NCBI GenBank assembly: GCA_016700075.1
Contig: CP065000.1
Coordinates: 3,162,001 to 3,226,000 of the forward strand
Length of the DNA: 64,000 bases
DNA from: Acidobacteriota bacterium
GTDB lineage: Bacteria > Acidobacteriota > Blastocatellia > Pyrinomonadales > Pyrinomonadaceae
Reading direction: 5' to 3'
How positions within the stretch are numbered: position 1 is the stretch's first letter; the number at the start of each line of letters is the position of its first letter. The translations under genes were made by a program, and so were the position numbers. This document shows positions 17,684 through 27,110 of this stretch, piece after piece. The notes below the pieces were generated by a model. It ran no database searches. It was not told the origin of the DNA and saw nothing but the letters and a program-made list of their open reading frames with translations.

Positions 17684-19528
17684 TCACAAAGATGCAGTGT
17701 GGTGGTGAAGCGAACGCCGCAATTTCTCCAGTTCGAATTTTTCTTCGATCAGCGTGGCGACAAGTGCCGTATCGCCGGTCTGCTCCGCAATTGCAGTTTG
17801 CCGCGTTATCTCCCAAATTCGGTTGTTTATCGCCATATCACGAAGTCCGCGGAGGCATTCCTCAGCCCGGCGAAGCACTGAGCCGGGATCGTCGCCGTTC
17901 GCGGCCGCGGCAAATATGCTTTTTATCCGTTCAACGTCCCGTTCGTTCCACTCCGCGATGCTCAATATTGAATCACAGGTAAGATCGCTCCCTGATTCAT
18001 GCTGAGATATAAAGGCCTCAAAAATATGCGAATTCGCGAGCCTCTCGAAATCGCTCGGCTCAAGCTGAGGCAATATGACCTCGCGGGCGTTACTATCGGT
18101 TGCGAGAAACCGCAGCAGATCGCGTTCGACAATGGTCTCTTTCAGTCCTGAAGTGCGGACGACATGATCCTTTGCTGCAGGCGTCATTGCCTGGTTCCCG
18201 CGGTGAATGGTCGTCCACAATTCACGCCGCACGCCGGTATCTTCGATGCCAAAATGATCCATCGCCTGATCAAAGGTCGCGCTTCGGCGGACGGTATTTC
18301 GAATAGGCGTGATGACGGGCAAAATCTCTTCAACAGCTTCAGCCTTTTGTTTTGCGTCGTTGAGGTCGCGGCCCTTTGACACGGCATCGAGGCAAAAACG
18401 CAGGAACGGCAAAGCCTTGCCGCGAAGCTCTGAATAACGTTCGGGGCCGTGTTCGCGGACGTAATCATCGGGGTCTTTGCCGTCGGGCAGGACAAGGACC
18501 TTGATGTCGAAATTTTGCGGCAGCAGATGTTCGACCGCTCTGCGAGCGGCCTTGATGCCGGCGTCGTCGCCGTCGTAATTGATAACTACGCGTTCTGTGA
18601 ATCGGTGGAGCAACTTCGCCTGCGAATCGGTAAAAGCCGTGCCGAGGCTCGCGGCGACATTTGTTACGCCGTGCTGAAACAGAGCGATCAGGTCGAGATA
18701 GCCTTCCACGAGAATGACGAAACGCTTCTTTCGGATAGCGTCCTTTGCCTGGAAAAGCCCGTAAAGGTGGTCGCCTTTTGTATATGCGGGAGTTTCGGGT
18801 GAATTAAGGTATTTCGGCTGATCCTCGGGCGTCAATCCTCTGGCTCCGAATGCCACAGGGCGGCCTTCGATATCAAGAACAGGGAACATTATACGTCCAC
18901 GGAAACGGTCGTAAGTCCTCTCTTTCTCTTCATTTACGGAAACAAGACCGCTCTGTGCGATAAGCTTTTCGTCAGCACCGAAATCACGCAAAACCGACAA
19001 CAGAGCATCCCACGAGTCGGGCGAGAAGCCTATGCGAAACTGCTTCTGAATGTCTTCGGGAATGCCCCGCTTTTCGAGATATTCGCGGGCAGCCTTCGCT
19101 TTGGCGCTTTTGCCGTGCAGTTCCTTTTCCCAGAATTCCAGTGCGACCTGATTGAGTTCGATGACCTGTTCGGCAAGCATCTTCTTCTCATCGCGTTTCT
19201 TTTTGTTGCGTTTGTAGGTCTCGTCATCGATCGGCTCGGGCAGCATGTATCCGCTGATGTCGGCGACCCGCTTTATCGCCTCAGGAAAAGAGATGTTCTC
19301 CATTTCCATCAGAAAATTGAATGCCGTGCCGCCTTTATCGCACCCAAAGCACTTATAAAAACCTTTTGCGGGATTGACCGAGAAAGACGGAGTCTTTTCC
19401 TGATGAAACGGACAGCAGGCCATCCAGTTCGCCCCTTTCTTTTTCAGATCCGGGACGTATTGCTGAACGATCCGCACCAGATCGGCACGGTTCTTCAGAT
19501 CATCGATGACGTGCTGCGGGTAGAGCAT
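17684..19528 (-). CDS. dnaG: DNA primase
   Basis: It synthesises RNA primers for replication. The 614-residue protein begins MLYPQHVIDDLKNRADLV. The zinc-binding domain has CPFHQEKTPSF and YKCFGC, the TOPRIM core has LVEGYLDLIALFQHG, GTAFT and YDGDDAG, and a C-terminal DnaB-interaction region is present. I chose the ATG at 19528, one nucleotide after the mutS2 stop, which implies translational coupling; a TTG seven codons upstream is less likely. The rpoD gene lies 121 nt downstream on the same strand, and that gap contains a GCGAATGA/TCATTCGC inverted repeat at 17610-17634. Confidence 0.97.
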   Translation of the reverse strand: MLYPQHVIDDLKNRADLVRIVQQYVPDLKKKGANWMACCPFHQEKTPSFSVNPAKGFYKCFGCDKGGTAFNFLMEMENISFPEAIKRVADISGYMLPEPIDDETYKRNKKKRDEKKMLAEQVIELNQVALEFWEKELHGKSAKAKAAREYLEKRGIPEDIQKQFRIGFSPDSWDALLSVLRDFGADEKLIAQSGLVSVNEEKERTYDRFRGRIMFPVLDIEGRPVAFGARGLTPEDQPKYLNSPETPAYTKGDHLYGLFQAKDAIRKKRFVILVEGYLDLIALFQHGVTNVAASLGTAFTDSQAKLLHRFTERVVINYDGDDAGIKAARRAVEHLLPQNFDIKVLVLPDGKDPDDYVREHGPERYSELRGKALPFLRFCLDAVSKGRDLNDAKQKAEAVEEILPVITPIRNTVRRSATFDQAMDHFGIEDTGVRRELWTTIHRGNQAMTPAAKDHVVRTSGLKETIVERDLLRFLATDSNAREVILPQLEPSDFERLANSHIFEAFISQHESGSDLTCDSILSIAEWNERDVERIKSIFAAAANGDDPGSVLRRAEECLRGLRDMAINNRIWEITRQTAIAEQTGDTALVATLIEEKFELEKLRRSLHHHTASL

Positions 19529-19529
19529 T

Positions 19530-22067
19530 TCAATTCTTAAGCTCAGCAATTGTAGCGCCGTTTCCGCCCTCGCGGTCGGGTGCGGGACCGTATTTTTCGA
19601 CGTGCGGGTGGCCGTTGAGAAAGTGACGGACGAAGTTCTTCAGAGCTCCGGTACCGTGGCCGTGGATGATGCGGATACGCCCCTGCGATGCCATGTAGGC
19701 TTCGTCGAGGAAACGGTCGAGTTCGTATTCTGCCTCGGCGGTTGTCATGCCGATGAGGTTGAGTTCAACGGCAACTTCAGGAGCATCGATGGGCCTTGAG
19801 ATGCCTGAATTCCGCGGCCGGCCCTTGCCGACGTGCGGGCTACTGACAGGGGCCTTGCCGCCCGCTGACGCAGGCGGTTCTGACAGGCGTAGGTCGGCGA
19901 GTTTTTCGCGGAGACGCATCCCGCCGACGAGGACCTCGGCGACATCTTTATCCATCCGTTCGATGACGCCGATGTTTCCGAAGGAGGTGATGACATGCGA
20001 ACCGACGGTAATAGTGTCTTGATCACCTTGAGCGTTCTCGTTCGAAGATGAGCCCTTACTTACGTGCGGGCTACGGACACTCGGGCCGCCGACAGCCTGA
20101 CCACTGGCCTTGGCTATTACCGCTCTGTTCAACTCGGCTTTGCGGGCGAGACGGTCTTTATCGAGTTTGTTCCTAAGGGCCTTGTCTTCGATAGTTTTCA
20201 GGAACGCTCTTGATTGGCGGTCGAAATCTTCTACCGTCTGGGCAAGTGCGGCCTCGAATTCACGCTGACGCGTCTTTTCGCGTTTTGCGGCGTCCTTTTC
20301 GAGCGATGCGAACTTGTCGGCGACGACCTCGCGTTCTTCTTCGAGCGCGATGCGGAGGTCTTCGGCCTGACGCGTCTCTGTTTGCAGCCGGCGGAGGTAA
20401 TTTTCCGCTTCCTGTGCCGCGGTGTCGAGATTCTCGCGTGCGGCGTCTATGACATTGTCCGCTATGCCGAACCGCCTCGCTATCTCCAAGCCTGACGAAG
20501 CTCCGGCGATGCCGATCATCAGTTTGTAGGTCGGCTTAAGCGTCTTTTCATCAAATTCGACCGACGCATTTATTACGCCGGGGTCGTTGGCGGCGTACAT
20601 TTTCAGCCCGCGATAATGTGTCGAAGCGATGACTTGAGCTCCTTTCCGGCGAAAATGGTCAACTATTGCGACGCCGAGCGCAGAGCCTTCTTCAGGGTCG
20701 GTGCCGGTGCCGGCCTCGTCGAGCAGGACGAGCGAGGGCGGTTCACAATCACGAAGCATACCGGCGATGTTCGACATATGCGAGGAAAATGTAGAAAGAT
20801 TCGCACTCAACGATTGATGGTCGCCGATGTCAGCGAGTATCGAACGGTAAAAGGGAACCTTCGCCGCCGAGGCAGGCACGGGCAGGCCGGAAATTGCCAT
20901 CATGCTGAGAAGTCCGGCGGTCTTCAGAACGACGGTCTTTCCGCCGGCGTTCGCACCGGAGATTATCATGACCGAGCGGTCGGAAGATAATCCAATTGAC
21001 GACGGGACAATTTCTTGCGGGAGAACCACCCCGTCATCAACGTCGGAAACCGACGTTGATGCCACCCCTCGTTCTGGCGTTACAGTCCCGCCAGTGCCTT
21101 CGGACGCGTAAGGAGGGGAGCCTGCACGAATGCCGTGCTCAAGCAGAGGATGGCGAGCGTCGATAAGTTCCAGTGTGCCGTCGTCGGAGATCTCAGGGAC
21201 GACGGCTTTGAAACTTCGGGCAAATTCGAGCTTCGCCTTAACGGCGTCTAGTTCTGTTACGGCAATAACCGCCGCTTCGACCGCCGGCAGCAGCTCGCGG
21301 AGCTTTTCAGTGAGGCCGAAAAGGATTCCCGCCGTCTCGCGTTCTTCTTTGCCTTTCAGGTTCTGGAGCTCGTTGTTTGCCTCGATGGTCTCAAGCGGCT
21401 CGATATAAACGGTCGCACCGCTGGACGAAAAACCGTGTGCTACGCCACCGATCTTGCCGCGAAGATCGGTCTTTACGGGTATCACAAAGCGGTCATTGCG
21501 AACCGTTACGATCTCATCCTGGATCGCATTGCCAGCAGCACGCATCGCGGATTCGAGTGTCTTGGTCAGTCGAGCCCGCTGTGCATTTATCTCACGGCGG
21601 AGAAGGGCAAGTTCAGGCGAGGCATCGTCGTCCAATTCGCCGCCCGGAAGTATCTTGCGTCTGATCTCGTCAACGGCTGCGGATAGTTCGCGGGGAATTG
21701 CCTCGATGAAACTCCAAAGCGTAGGAGTATCGTCCAACTCGGGCTGTATCGCATGTTTGGCGAAAACGGCCTGTTCGCAGACGCGTGCGACATCCAGCAG
21801 CGACAGCGGATCAAGAGCGGCATCGCGTATACGAAGCAGAGCGATCTGTTGGGCTGGGTCCTCGATGCCGCTGAACGACCAGGACACCTGTTTTTCTTCG
21901 CTCAGTTTCTCTGCCTCACGGATCGCTAAGAGGGCGCTATCCAATTCAAATCTGCCCGCAAACGGCGTGAGCTCGCGGATCTTTGCGGCACCCATCGGCG
22001 TTTGTGCCTGACGGGCGACAAGGCCGAGCAGCCTTTCAAATTCTAATGTCGCAGCCGAGTAATTCAT
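19530..22067 (-). CDS. mutS2: MutS2 ATPase/Smr endonuclease with repeat-derived insertions
   Basis: MutS2 binds branched DNA and stalled ribosomes and restrains recombination. The 845-residue protein has the MutS core (Walker A GANAGGKT, then LVLLDEAGTGTDPEEGSAL and STHYRGLK). A coiled-coil region follows, then a KOW-like segment (TVGSHVITSFGNIGVIER) and a C-terminal Smr domain (LNLIGMTTAEAEYELDRFLDEA, RIIHGHGTGALKNFV). It is longer than the usual 770-790 residues. The excess lies in low-complexity inserts: about 30 residues before Walker A (GTGGTVTPERGVAST.., DNA palindrome at 21036-21060), and two copies of an RSPHVSKG/SSPHVGKG segment in the linkers before and after the KOW-like part. Its start overlaps the upstream DCC gene by 4 nt. 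Confidence 0.95.
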   Translation of the reverse strand: MNYSAATLEFERLLGLVARQAQTPMGAAKIRELTPFAGRFELDSALLAIREAEKLSEEKQVSWSFSGIEDPAQQIALLRIRDAALDPLSLLDVARVCEQAVFAKHAIQPELDDTPTLWSFIEAIPRELSAAVDEIRRKILPGGELDDDASPELALLRREINAQRARLTKTLESAMRAAGNAIQDEIVTVRNDRFVIPVKTDLRGKIGGVAHGFSSSGATVYIEPLETIEANNELQNLKGKEERETAGILFGLTEKLRELLPAVEAAVIAVTELDAVKAKLEFARSFKAVVPEISDDGTLELIDARHPLLEHGIRAGSPPYASEGTGGTVTPERGVASTSVSDVDDGVVLPQEIVPSSIGLSSDRSVMIISGANAGGKTVVLKTAGLLSMMAISGLPVPASAAKVPFYRSILADIGDHQSLSANLSTFSSHMSNIAGMLRDCEPPSLVLLDEAGTGTDPEEGSALGVAIVDHFRRKGAQVIASTHYRGLKMYAANDPGVINASVEFDEKTLKPTYKLMIGIAGASSGLEIARRFGIADNVIDAARENLDTAAQEAENYLRRLQTETRQAEDLRIALEEEREVVADKFASLEKDAAKREKTRQREFEAALAQTVEDFDRQSRAFLKTIEDKALRNKLDKDRLARKAELNRAVIAKASGQAVGGPSVRSPHVSKGSSSNENAQGDQDTITVGSHVITSFGNIGVIERMDKDVAEVLVGGMRLREKLADLRLSEPPASAGGKAPVSSPHVGKGRPRNSGISRPIDAPEVAVELNLIGMTTAEAEYELDRFLDEAYMASQGRIRIIHGHGTGALKNFVRHFLNGHPHVEKYGPAPDREGGNGATIAELKN
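19821..19847 (-). repeat. Dispersed repeat copy inside mutS2 (SPHV type, copy 1)
   Basis: A 27-nt sequence identical at 23 positions to 20052-20078. Read in the mutS2 frame it gives VSSPHVGKG. It sits in the variable linker between the KOW-like segment and the Smr domain. Shared DNA rather than protein constraint suggests an inserted repeat. Confidence 0.65.
19863..19884 (-). repeat. Dispersed repeat copy inside mutS2 (SEPPA type)
   Basis: These 22 nt match 27616-27637 at 21 positions. In mutS2 it encodes SEPPASAGG within the linker before Smr. The second copy forms the last codons of lpxD and continues into the gap after it. Confidence 0.7.
20052..20078 (-). repeat. Dispersed repeat copy inside mutS2 (SPHV type, copy 2)
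   Basis: Partner of 19821-19847 (23 of 27 identical) in the same orientation. It encodes VRSPHVSKG between the coiled-coil region and the KOW-like segment. Confidence 0.65.
21036..21060. repeat. Perfect palindrome within mutS2 coding region
   Basis: ATCAACGTCGG, a 3-nt loop AAA, and CCGACGTTGAT make a perfect 11-bp hairpin. It lies in the roughly 30-codon insert just ahead of the Walker A region. A coding-neutral protein segment would rarely produce so perfect a palindrome, so an in-frame inserted element is likely. Confidence 0.75.
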
Positions 22068-22456
22068 TCTATGAACTTCGCTCGTATCTCAGGTGTAGGC
22101 ATCATGCAGGCATCCTTCCTCCCGAAAAGCTTGTAGCGGTGCTTTGCGAAGAGCTTATAAAAAGGATCACGTAGGGCCGCCGGCACAATGCCGAAAACAC
22201 CACAGACGGACCACACGCCCCCGAGAGCTTTTGCCATTCTGATCGCGGCTTCCGAATGGGTATAGGCCTTGTCGTCCTCGATCAAGATCACAGAATCAAC
22301 ATCGTCGCTGATATTGAATCGCTCTTTCAATGCTTGCCCGGCGGGCGACTGCAGCGGTGCGAATCGAAATTTGTCGTCACGATCGCGGGCGATCAGGAAA
22401 TTGACGGAGCTATTGCAGAAGTTACAAACGCCGTCGAAAAGCACTATTCGCTGCAT
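22064..22456 (-). CDS. DCC family thiol-disulfide oxidoreductase-like protein
   Basis: A 130-residue protein of the DCC/DUF393 family. It has the family-defining N-terminal DGVCNFCN (Asp followed by two Cys spaced CxxC), then RFAPLQSPAG and YTHSEAAIRMAKALGG, and the C-terminal RDPFYKLFAKHRYKLFGR. The family is thioredoxin-like and thought to act in thiol exchange, but physiological partners are poorly known. The stop overlaps the mutS2 start by 4 nt (ATGA), so it heads the DCC-mutS2-dnaG-rpoD transcription unit. Confidence 0.9.
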   Translation of the reverse strand: MQRIVLFDGVCNFCNSSVNFLIARDRDDKFRFAPLQSPAGQALKERFNISDDVDSVILIEDDKAYTHSEAAIRMAKALGGVWSVCGVFGIVPAALRDPFYKLFAKHRYKLFGRKDACMMPTPEIRAKFIE

Positions 22457-22606
22457 CGCTTAGATGATAACGCAGACGGCGGATGTAAAGCCAAGAATGT
22501 AAGGATTTGTAAATGCATTTATCTCGGTTTTGACCGCTGAAACTTTTGTAATATGCTCTGCGTATCACGGCAAATTGAGATTGACTCTATTTACAAGTAC
22601 AGAATT

Positions 22607-24295
22607 ATGAGAACAAAGCTGATCTTGGTTTTGTGTGCGGTGTTTTGTATTGCGTTCAGTTCATCGGCCTACGGCCAGAGCTACGCGATAACGAACGCCC
22701 GCATTGTTACGGTCTCGGGGGCGACGATCGAAAAGGGAACCATCGTCGTACGCGAGGGCCTGATCTTCGCGGTTGGTGCCAATGTTGCTGTTCCGGCTGA
22801 TGCGATCGTGTTCGACGGCAACGGAATGACGGTCTATCCGGGCTTCATTGACGCGGTTTCCAACCTTGGGATGCCCGCTGCTCCTCAGCGTCCCGCGGGG
22901 CCCGGCGGCGGTGCTGCAGCAGCAGCTGCTGCAGCTGCGGCAGCACAGCAGGCGCCTGCGTCAAATTCGAATTACCCCGCAGGCCTGCGGCCTGAGGACA
23001 TGGCGGCAGATGATCTGCGTGCGGGCGATGCTCAATTCGAGGCTGCACGTGCGGCCGGCTTTACGTCAGCCTTGGTGACGGGCCGTTCGGGGATCTTCAA
23101 CGGCCAGTCCGCCGTGATAAATCTCGCCGGCGACAACGTCTCGGGTATGATCGTACGGTCACCGTACGCTCATCACATTTCGTATGCGACCATTCCCGGC
23201 AGCTATCCCGGCTCGCTGATGGGCACGTTCTCGGCATTGCGTCAGATGTTCCTCGACGCACAGCGTCAGATGGAGATCGAAAAGATGTACGAGGCGAATC
23301 CGGCGGGGATGCGTCGGCCAACAGCTGACCGATCGCTTTCGGCTCTATACCCCGCTCTAAATCGACAGATGCCCGTTGTTTTTAATGCGGTAACGGAACG
23401 TGAGATCGTGCGGGCTTTGGATTTTATAAAGGAGTTCAACCTGCGCGGTATCATCGCCGGCGGGCATGAGGCCGGCTCCGTCGTAGACAGGCTGAAAGCC
23501 CAAAACGTGCCGGTCATCTTTTCGCTGAACCTGCCCCGCCGAACCACTTCGGCCGCGGCGGACGCTGATCCGGAAACATTAATGACACTTCGGATGCGTG
23601 CCGCTGTGCCGAAAGCTCCGGCGGAGATGAATAATGCCGGCATCAAATTCGCTTTTCAGTCGGGCGGTCTGCAGAATCTGACGGACTTTTTCGCTAACGC
23701 CGCAAAGACGACCGAAAACGGGCTCAGCAAAGACGCCGCGATCAGGGCCATGACGCTGGGCGCCGCGGAGATCTTAGGTGTTGAAAAACAGCTCGGTTCT
23801 ATCGACGTCGGCAAGATCGCAAATCTTGTTGTCGTAAAAGGCGATGTGTTCGCACGTGACCGTTTCGTCTCGCGTGTCGTAATAGACGGCAAGGTGTTCG
23901 AGTTCAAGGAACAGCCGCGTCCGCCGCAGGGCGGTCCTAGAGGTCCCGGCGGACCGGGAGGAAATCCGGGCGGGAATCCCGGCGGCGGTGCCGGCGGGCC
24001 GAGCGTTGCGGGTACCTACAACATCACTATTAACATTCCCGGCCAGCCGCTGCCTGCGACGCTGACCATCACTCAGCAAGGGAATTCAGTGTCAGGATCA
24101 ATGACATCGCAATTGGGGACGACCGCAATGACGGGTACCATGTCGGCGGCCGGTTTTTCGATGTCGGGAGGCATTGAATTCGGCGGTGCGTCGATAACCA
24201 TTGTGATGCAGGGCTCCGTCGCCGGATCGCAGATCAGCGGCAATATCGATTCGCCGCAGGGGCAGATCCCTTTTTCGGGTACGAGAAATCCGTAA
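22607..24295 (+). CDS. Secreted amidohydrolase-like protein lacking HxH motif
   Basis: A 562-residue exported protein: signal peptide (MRTKLILVLCAVFCIAFSSS), then the N-terminal beta-sandwich of amidohydrolases (YAITNARIVTVSGATIEKGTI). The strand that normally reads GxIDxHxH is YPGFIDAVSNLG, so the first metal-binding pair is absent. A poly-Ala/Gln stretch follows near residue 105. The C-terminal barrel end is kept (LSKDAAIRAMTLGAAEILG, GSIDVGKIANLVVVKGD). After a Pro/Gly-rich linker (residues about 445-470) comes a beta-rich domain of about 90 residues (GTYNITINIPGQPLPATLTI, then GS..-type strands). It is first of three tandem amidohydrolase-fold genes, 18 nt before the next. It is probably catalytically altered or inactive. 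Confidence 0.75.
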   Translation: MRTKLILVLCAVFCIAFSSSAYGQSYAITNARIVTVSGATIEKGTIVVREGLIFAVGANVAVPADAIVFDGNGMTVYPGFIDAVSNLGMPAAPQRPAGPGGGAAAAAAAAAAAQQAPASNSNYPAGLRPEDMAADDLRAGDAQFEAARAAGFTSALVTGRSGIFNGQSAVINLAGDNVSGMIVRSPYAHHISYATIPGSYPGSLMGTFSALRQMFLDAQRQMEIEKMYEANPAGMRRPTADRSLSALYPALNRQMPVVFNAVTEREIVRALDFIKEFNLRGIIAGGHEAGSVVDRLKAQNVPVIFSLNLPRRTTSAAADADPETLMTLRMRAAVPKAPAEMNNAGIKFAFQSGGLQNLTDFFANAAKTTENGLSKDAAIRAMTLGAAEILGVEKQLGSIDVGKIANLVVVKGDVFARDRFVSRVVIDGKVFEFKEQPRPPQGGPRGPGGPGGNPGGNPGGGAGGPSVAGTYNITINIPGQPLPATLTITQQGNSVSGSMTSQLGTTAMTGTMSAAGFSMSGGIEFGGASITIVMQGSVAGSQISGNIDSPQGQIPFSGTRNP

Positions 24296-24313
24296 ATCAG
24301 TAAGTTCAACGTT

Positions 24314-25720
24314 ATGAAGAAGATAACAGCTTTTCTTGTTCTAAATATCCTGCTGCTCGGCAGCCTCGGCGGAAGCGTTTCCGCGCAGGCGGCTGGCGGC
24401 AGCGTCTTGATAAAGAATGCCACCGTAATGACCGCTATACGCGGCACTCTTGAGGGAACGGACATACTTGTCCAGAACGGCAAGATAACCCGGATCGGCA
24501 AGAATTTGTCGGCTCCGGCAGGTGTGCGAACCATCGACGCTACTGGGAAATTCGTGACGCCGGGCATCATCGACTGCCATTCGCATACGATGATGGACGC
24601 CGTTAACGAGGGCTCGTTTTCAGTGACCTCGATGACGCGCATTCGCGACGTTCTGAATCCGAAGGATATCGCCATTTATCGCGGCCTGGCAGGCGGCGTG
24701 ACTGCGGCGAATCTGCTGCACGGTTCTGCGAATTCCATCGGCGGGCAAAACTCCAGCGTCAAGTTGAAATGGGGCAAGCCCGTCGAAGATTTCCTAATTC
24801 CGGACGCACCGCCCGGCATCAAGTTCGCGATGGGCGAGAACGTCAAGCGGTCGAATTTTCAGCCTCAAGGCGGCCAACAGCAGCGTTATCCCCGGACGAG
24901 AATGGGCGTTGTGGCAGTGATGCGTGACGCGTTCCTGCGTGCGAAAGATTACAAGCAAAGCTGGGACGATTTTCGTGCGAAAAAGACAAAGGTCCCGCCG
25001 CGACGCGATCTGGAGCTTGAACCGCTTGTCGAGATACTCGAGGGCAAACGCATCGTCCATGCCCATGGCTATCGTTCAGACGAACACCTTAATCTGCTGC
25101 GTATCGCAGATGAGTTCGGCTTCAAGATCGGAACTCTGCAGCACGGGCTCGAGGGCTACAAGATCGCTCCCGAGATCGCAAAACACGGTGCAGGCGTTTC
25201 AATATTCACGGACAGCTGGAGCTACAAACTCGAGGCGTATGACAACACTCCGTATAACGCTTACATCATGTGGAAAGCCGGCGTGAACGTTTCGATCAAC
25301 TCCGATTCGAACGAGCGTATGCGCCGCTTAAATCTGGACGCTGCAAAAGTAATGAAATACGGCGGAGTTCCCGAGGAAGAAGCTCTGAAAATGATCACGC
25401 TGAATCCCGCGATCCAGATGGGAATCGGAAAGCGGACCGGCTCGATCGAGGTCGGCAAGGACGGCGACCTCGTGATCTGGAACATGCATCCATTCAGCCC
25501 ATATTCGCGAGTTGAGATGACGCTGATCGAAGGCGATGTTTATTTTGACCGTGCGAGCGATATCGCACGGCGTGCCGAGCTTGCACGAGAGCGTGAGGCC
25601 CTTGAAAGACTTGACCAGAATCGTCCTGCAGGAGCAGGAGCTGCCGCACCGCGACCGCCGAGCCAGTTTGAACGCGACCATCTTGATGACGCAGATCATA
25701 TCGACGGAGGTACGCGGTAA
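24314..25720 (+). CDS. Secreted metal-dependent amidohydrolase
   Basis: A 468-residue exported enzyme with a signal peptide ending near VSAQA. The metal ligands of the amidohydrolase fold are visible: GIIDCHSH (HxH, about residue 94), later His in IVHAHGYRSDEH and TLQHGLEGY, and Asp in VSINSDSNE. The C-terminal part reads EEALKMITLNPAIQMGIGKRTGSIEVGKDGDLVIWN, typical of imidazolonepropionase/prolidase-like members that act on cyclic amides or peptides. The substrate is not predictable. It is the middle gene of the triplet and the only one with a complete metal site. Its TAA stop overlaps the next ATG. Confidence 0.85.
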   Translation: MKKITAFLVLNILLLGSLGGSVSAQAAGGSVLIKNATVMTAIRGTLEGTDILVQNGKITRIGKNLSAPAGVRTIDATGKFVTPGIIDCHSHTMMDAVNEGSFSVTSMTRIRDVLNPKDIAIYRGLAGGVTAANLLHGSANSIGGQNSSVKLKWGKPVEDFLIPDAPPGIKFAMGENVKRSNFQPQGGQQQRYPRTRMGVVAVMRDAFLRAKDYKQSWDDFRAKKTKVPPRRDLELEPLVEILEGKRIVHAHGYRSDEHLNLLRIADEFGFKIGTLQHGLEGYKIAPEIAKHGAGVSIFTDSWSYKLEAYDNTPYNAYIMWKAGVNVSINSDSNERMRRLNLDAAKVMKYGGVPEEEALKMITLNPAIQMGIGKRTGSIEVGKDGDLVIWNMHPFSPYSRVEMTLIEGDVYFDRASDIARRAELAREREALERLDQNRPAGAGAAAPRPPSQFERDHLDDADHIDGGTR

Positions 25721-27087
25721 TGAGGTCAAAAGGTAAGATGCAAAAGGCAAAATTCACTATATTATTGGCCTCGTCGATTATTGCAGGCTCGTTCGCGGCG
25801 AATGCGCAGAGCGACGGCTCTGAACAGAACAAGACCGGCACTCCCGGAACATTTGCTGTCGTCGGGGCAAGGATCGTTACCGTAACAGGTGCTGTGATCG
25901 AGAACGGAACGATACTCATCCGCGACGGAAAGATCGCCGCTATCGGAACCAATGTCTCGGTGCCCTCAGGTGCCGAACGCATCGACGGAAAAGGGCTGAG
26001 CGTTTATCCGGGAATGATCGATGCTGCAACGAACATGGGGCTGACCGAGATCGGGCAGGGAGCAAATGCGACCGTAGATATTTCTGAGGTTGGCACGATG
26101 AATGCGAATGCTCGTGCGATCAAGGGCATCAATCCGCACACTTCGCATATCAATGTGACCCGCGTGAACGGCATCACGACCGTGCTTTCTCACCCGACGG
26201 GCGGGTTGATCTCGGGACAGTCTGCGATCATTAATCTTAATGGTTCGACGCAGGACGAGATGGCGGTGGTCGCCGATAACGCCCTCGTAATCAATTTCCC
26301 GCGTGTGGCAACGGGCGGCGGTTTTGGCGGATTCGCCTTTGCACAGCAGGCCGCAGCCCCGGATGTCAACGCAGCGGTTCGCCGACGTGATGAGCAGATC
26401 GAGGAACTCAAAAAGATGTTTCGCGACGCCGAAGCTTATCTTAAAGCACGCGAGGCAAGGCAGAAGGACCCGAGCCTGCCGCTGGTCGGCATAGACCTCA
26501 AGATGGAAGCGATGGCACCATACGTCCGCGGTCAGCGTCCGGTTCTGCTGCCCGTACAGCGTGAACGCGACATTCGGGCGGCCGTAAAGTTTGCCGAAGA
26601 TATGAAGCTGAAATCCATCATCGTCGGCGGGCAGGACGCGTGGAAAGTGGCGGATGATCTGAAAAAGAACAACATCGCCGTCATTTATACGAATATCTAC
26701 AGCCTGCCGGTGCAGATGGACGACCCTTACGATTACCTTTTCGAGGTGCCGTCGAAACTGAAGCAGGCCGGTGTGAAGTTCGCTATTTCGACCGGAAATG
26801 ACGGTTCGGAAGCACGAGATCTGCCTTATCATGCAGGCCTCGCGGGTGCTTACGGACTCTCGAAAGAAGAGGCACTCAAATCCGTGACTATCTATCCTGC
26901 CGAAATACTCGGTATTGCAGACCGCATGGGCTCGCTTGAGGTCGGAAAGGTCGCGAACGTCGTAGTTACGGACGGCGATCTGCTCGATCCGCGAACGAAC
27001 GTGAAATACCTGTTCATCAACGGCCGCAAGCTGCCGCTAACGTCGCGGCATACGCAATTGTTCGATTCCTTCAAGGATCGGAAATAG
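25720..27087 (+). CDS. Secreted amidohydrolase-like protein lacking HxH motif
   Basis: A 455-residue exported protein (signal peptide ends near AANAQ) related to the gene at 22607. It has FAVVGARIVTVTGAVIENGTI, then YPGMIDAATNMGLTEIG where GxIDxHxH is expected, so again the first metal-binding pair is lost. The C-terminal HAGLAGAYGLSKEEALKSVTIYPAEILG and GSLEVGKVANVVVTDGD are conserved. It lacks the C-terminal beta domain of the first gene. The start overlaps the upstream stop (TAATG), which implies translational coupling. It may form a complex with the intact middle protein. Confidence 0.78.
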   Translation: MRSKGKMQKAKFTILLASSIIAGSFAANAQSDGSEQNKTGTPGTFAVVGARIVTVTGAVIENGTILIRDGKIAAIGTNVSVPSGAERIDGKGLSVYPGMIDAATNMGLTEIGQGANATVDISEVGTMNANARAIKGINPHTSHINVTRVNGITTVLSHPTGGLISGQSAIINLNGSTQDEMAVVADNALVINFPRVATGGGFGGFAFAQQAAAPDVNAAVRRRDEQIEELKKMFRDAEAYLKAREARQKDPSLPLVGIDLKMEAMAPYVRGQRPVLLPVQRERDIRAAVKFAEDMKLKSIIVGGQDAWKVADDLKKNNIAVIYTNIYSLPVQMDDPYDYLFEVPSKLKQAGVKFAISTGNDGSEARDLPYHAGLAGAYGLSKEEALKSVTIYPAEILGIADRMGSLEVGKVANVVVTDGDLLDPRTNVKYLFINGRKLPLTSRHTQLFDSFKDRK

Positions 27088-27110
27088 TTGGCCCAGCCAC
27101 AGAGCACACA

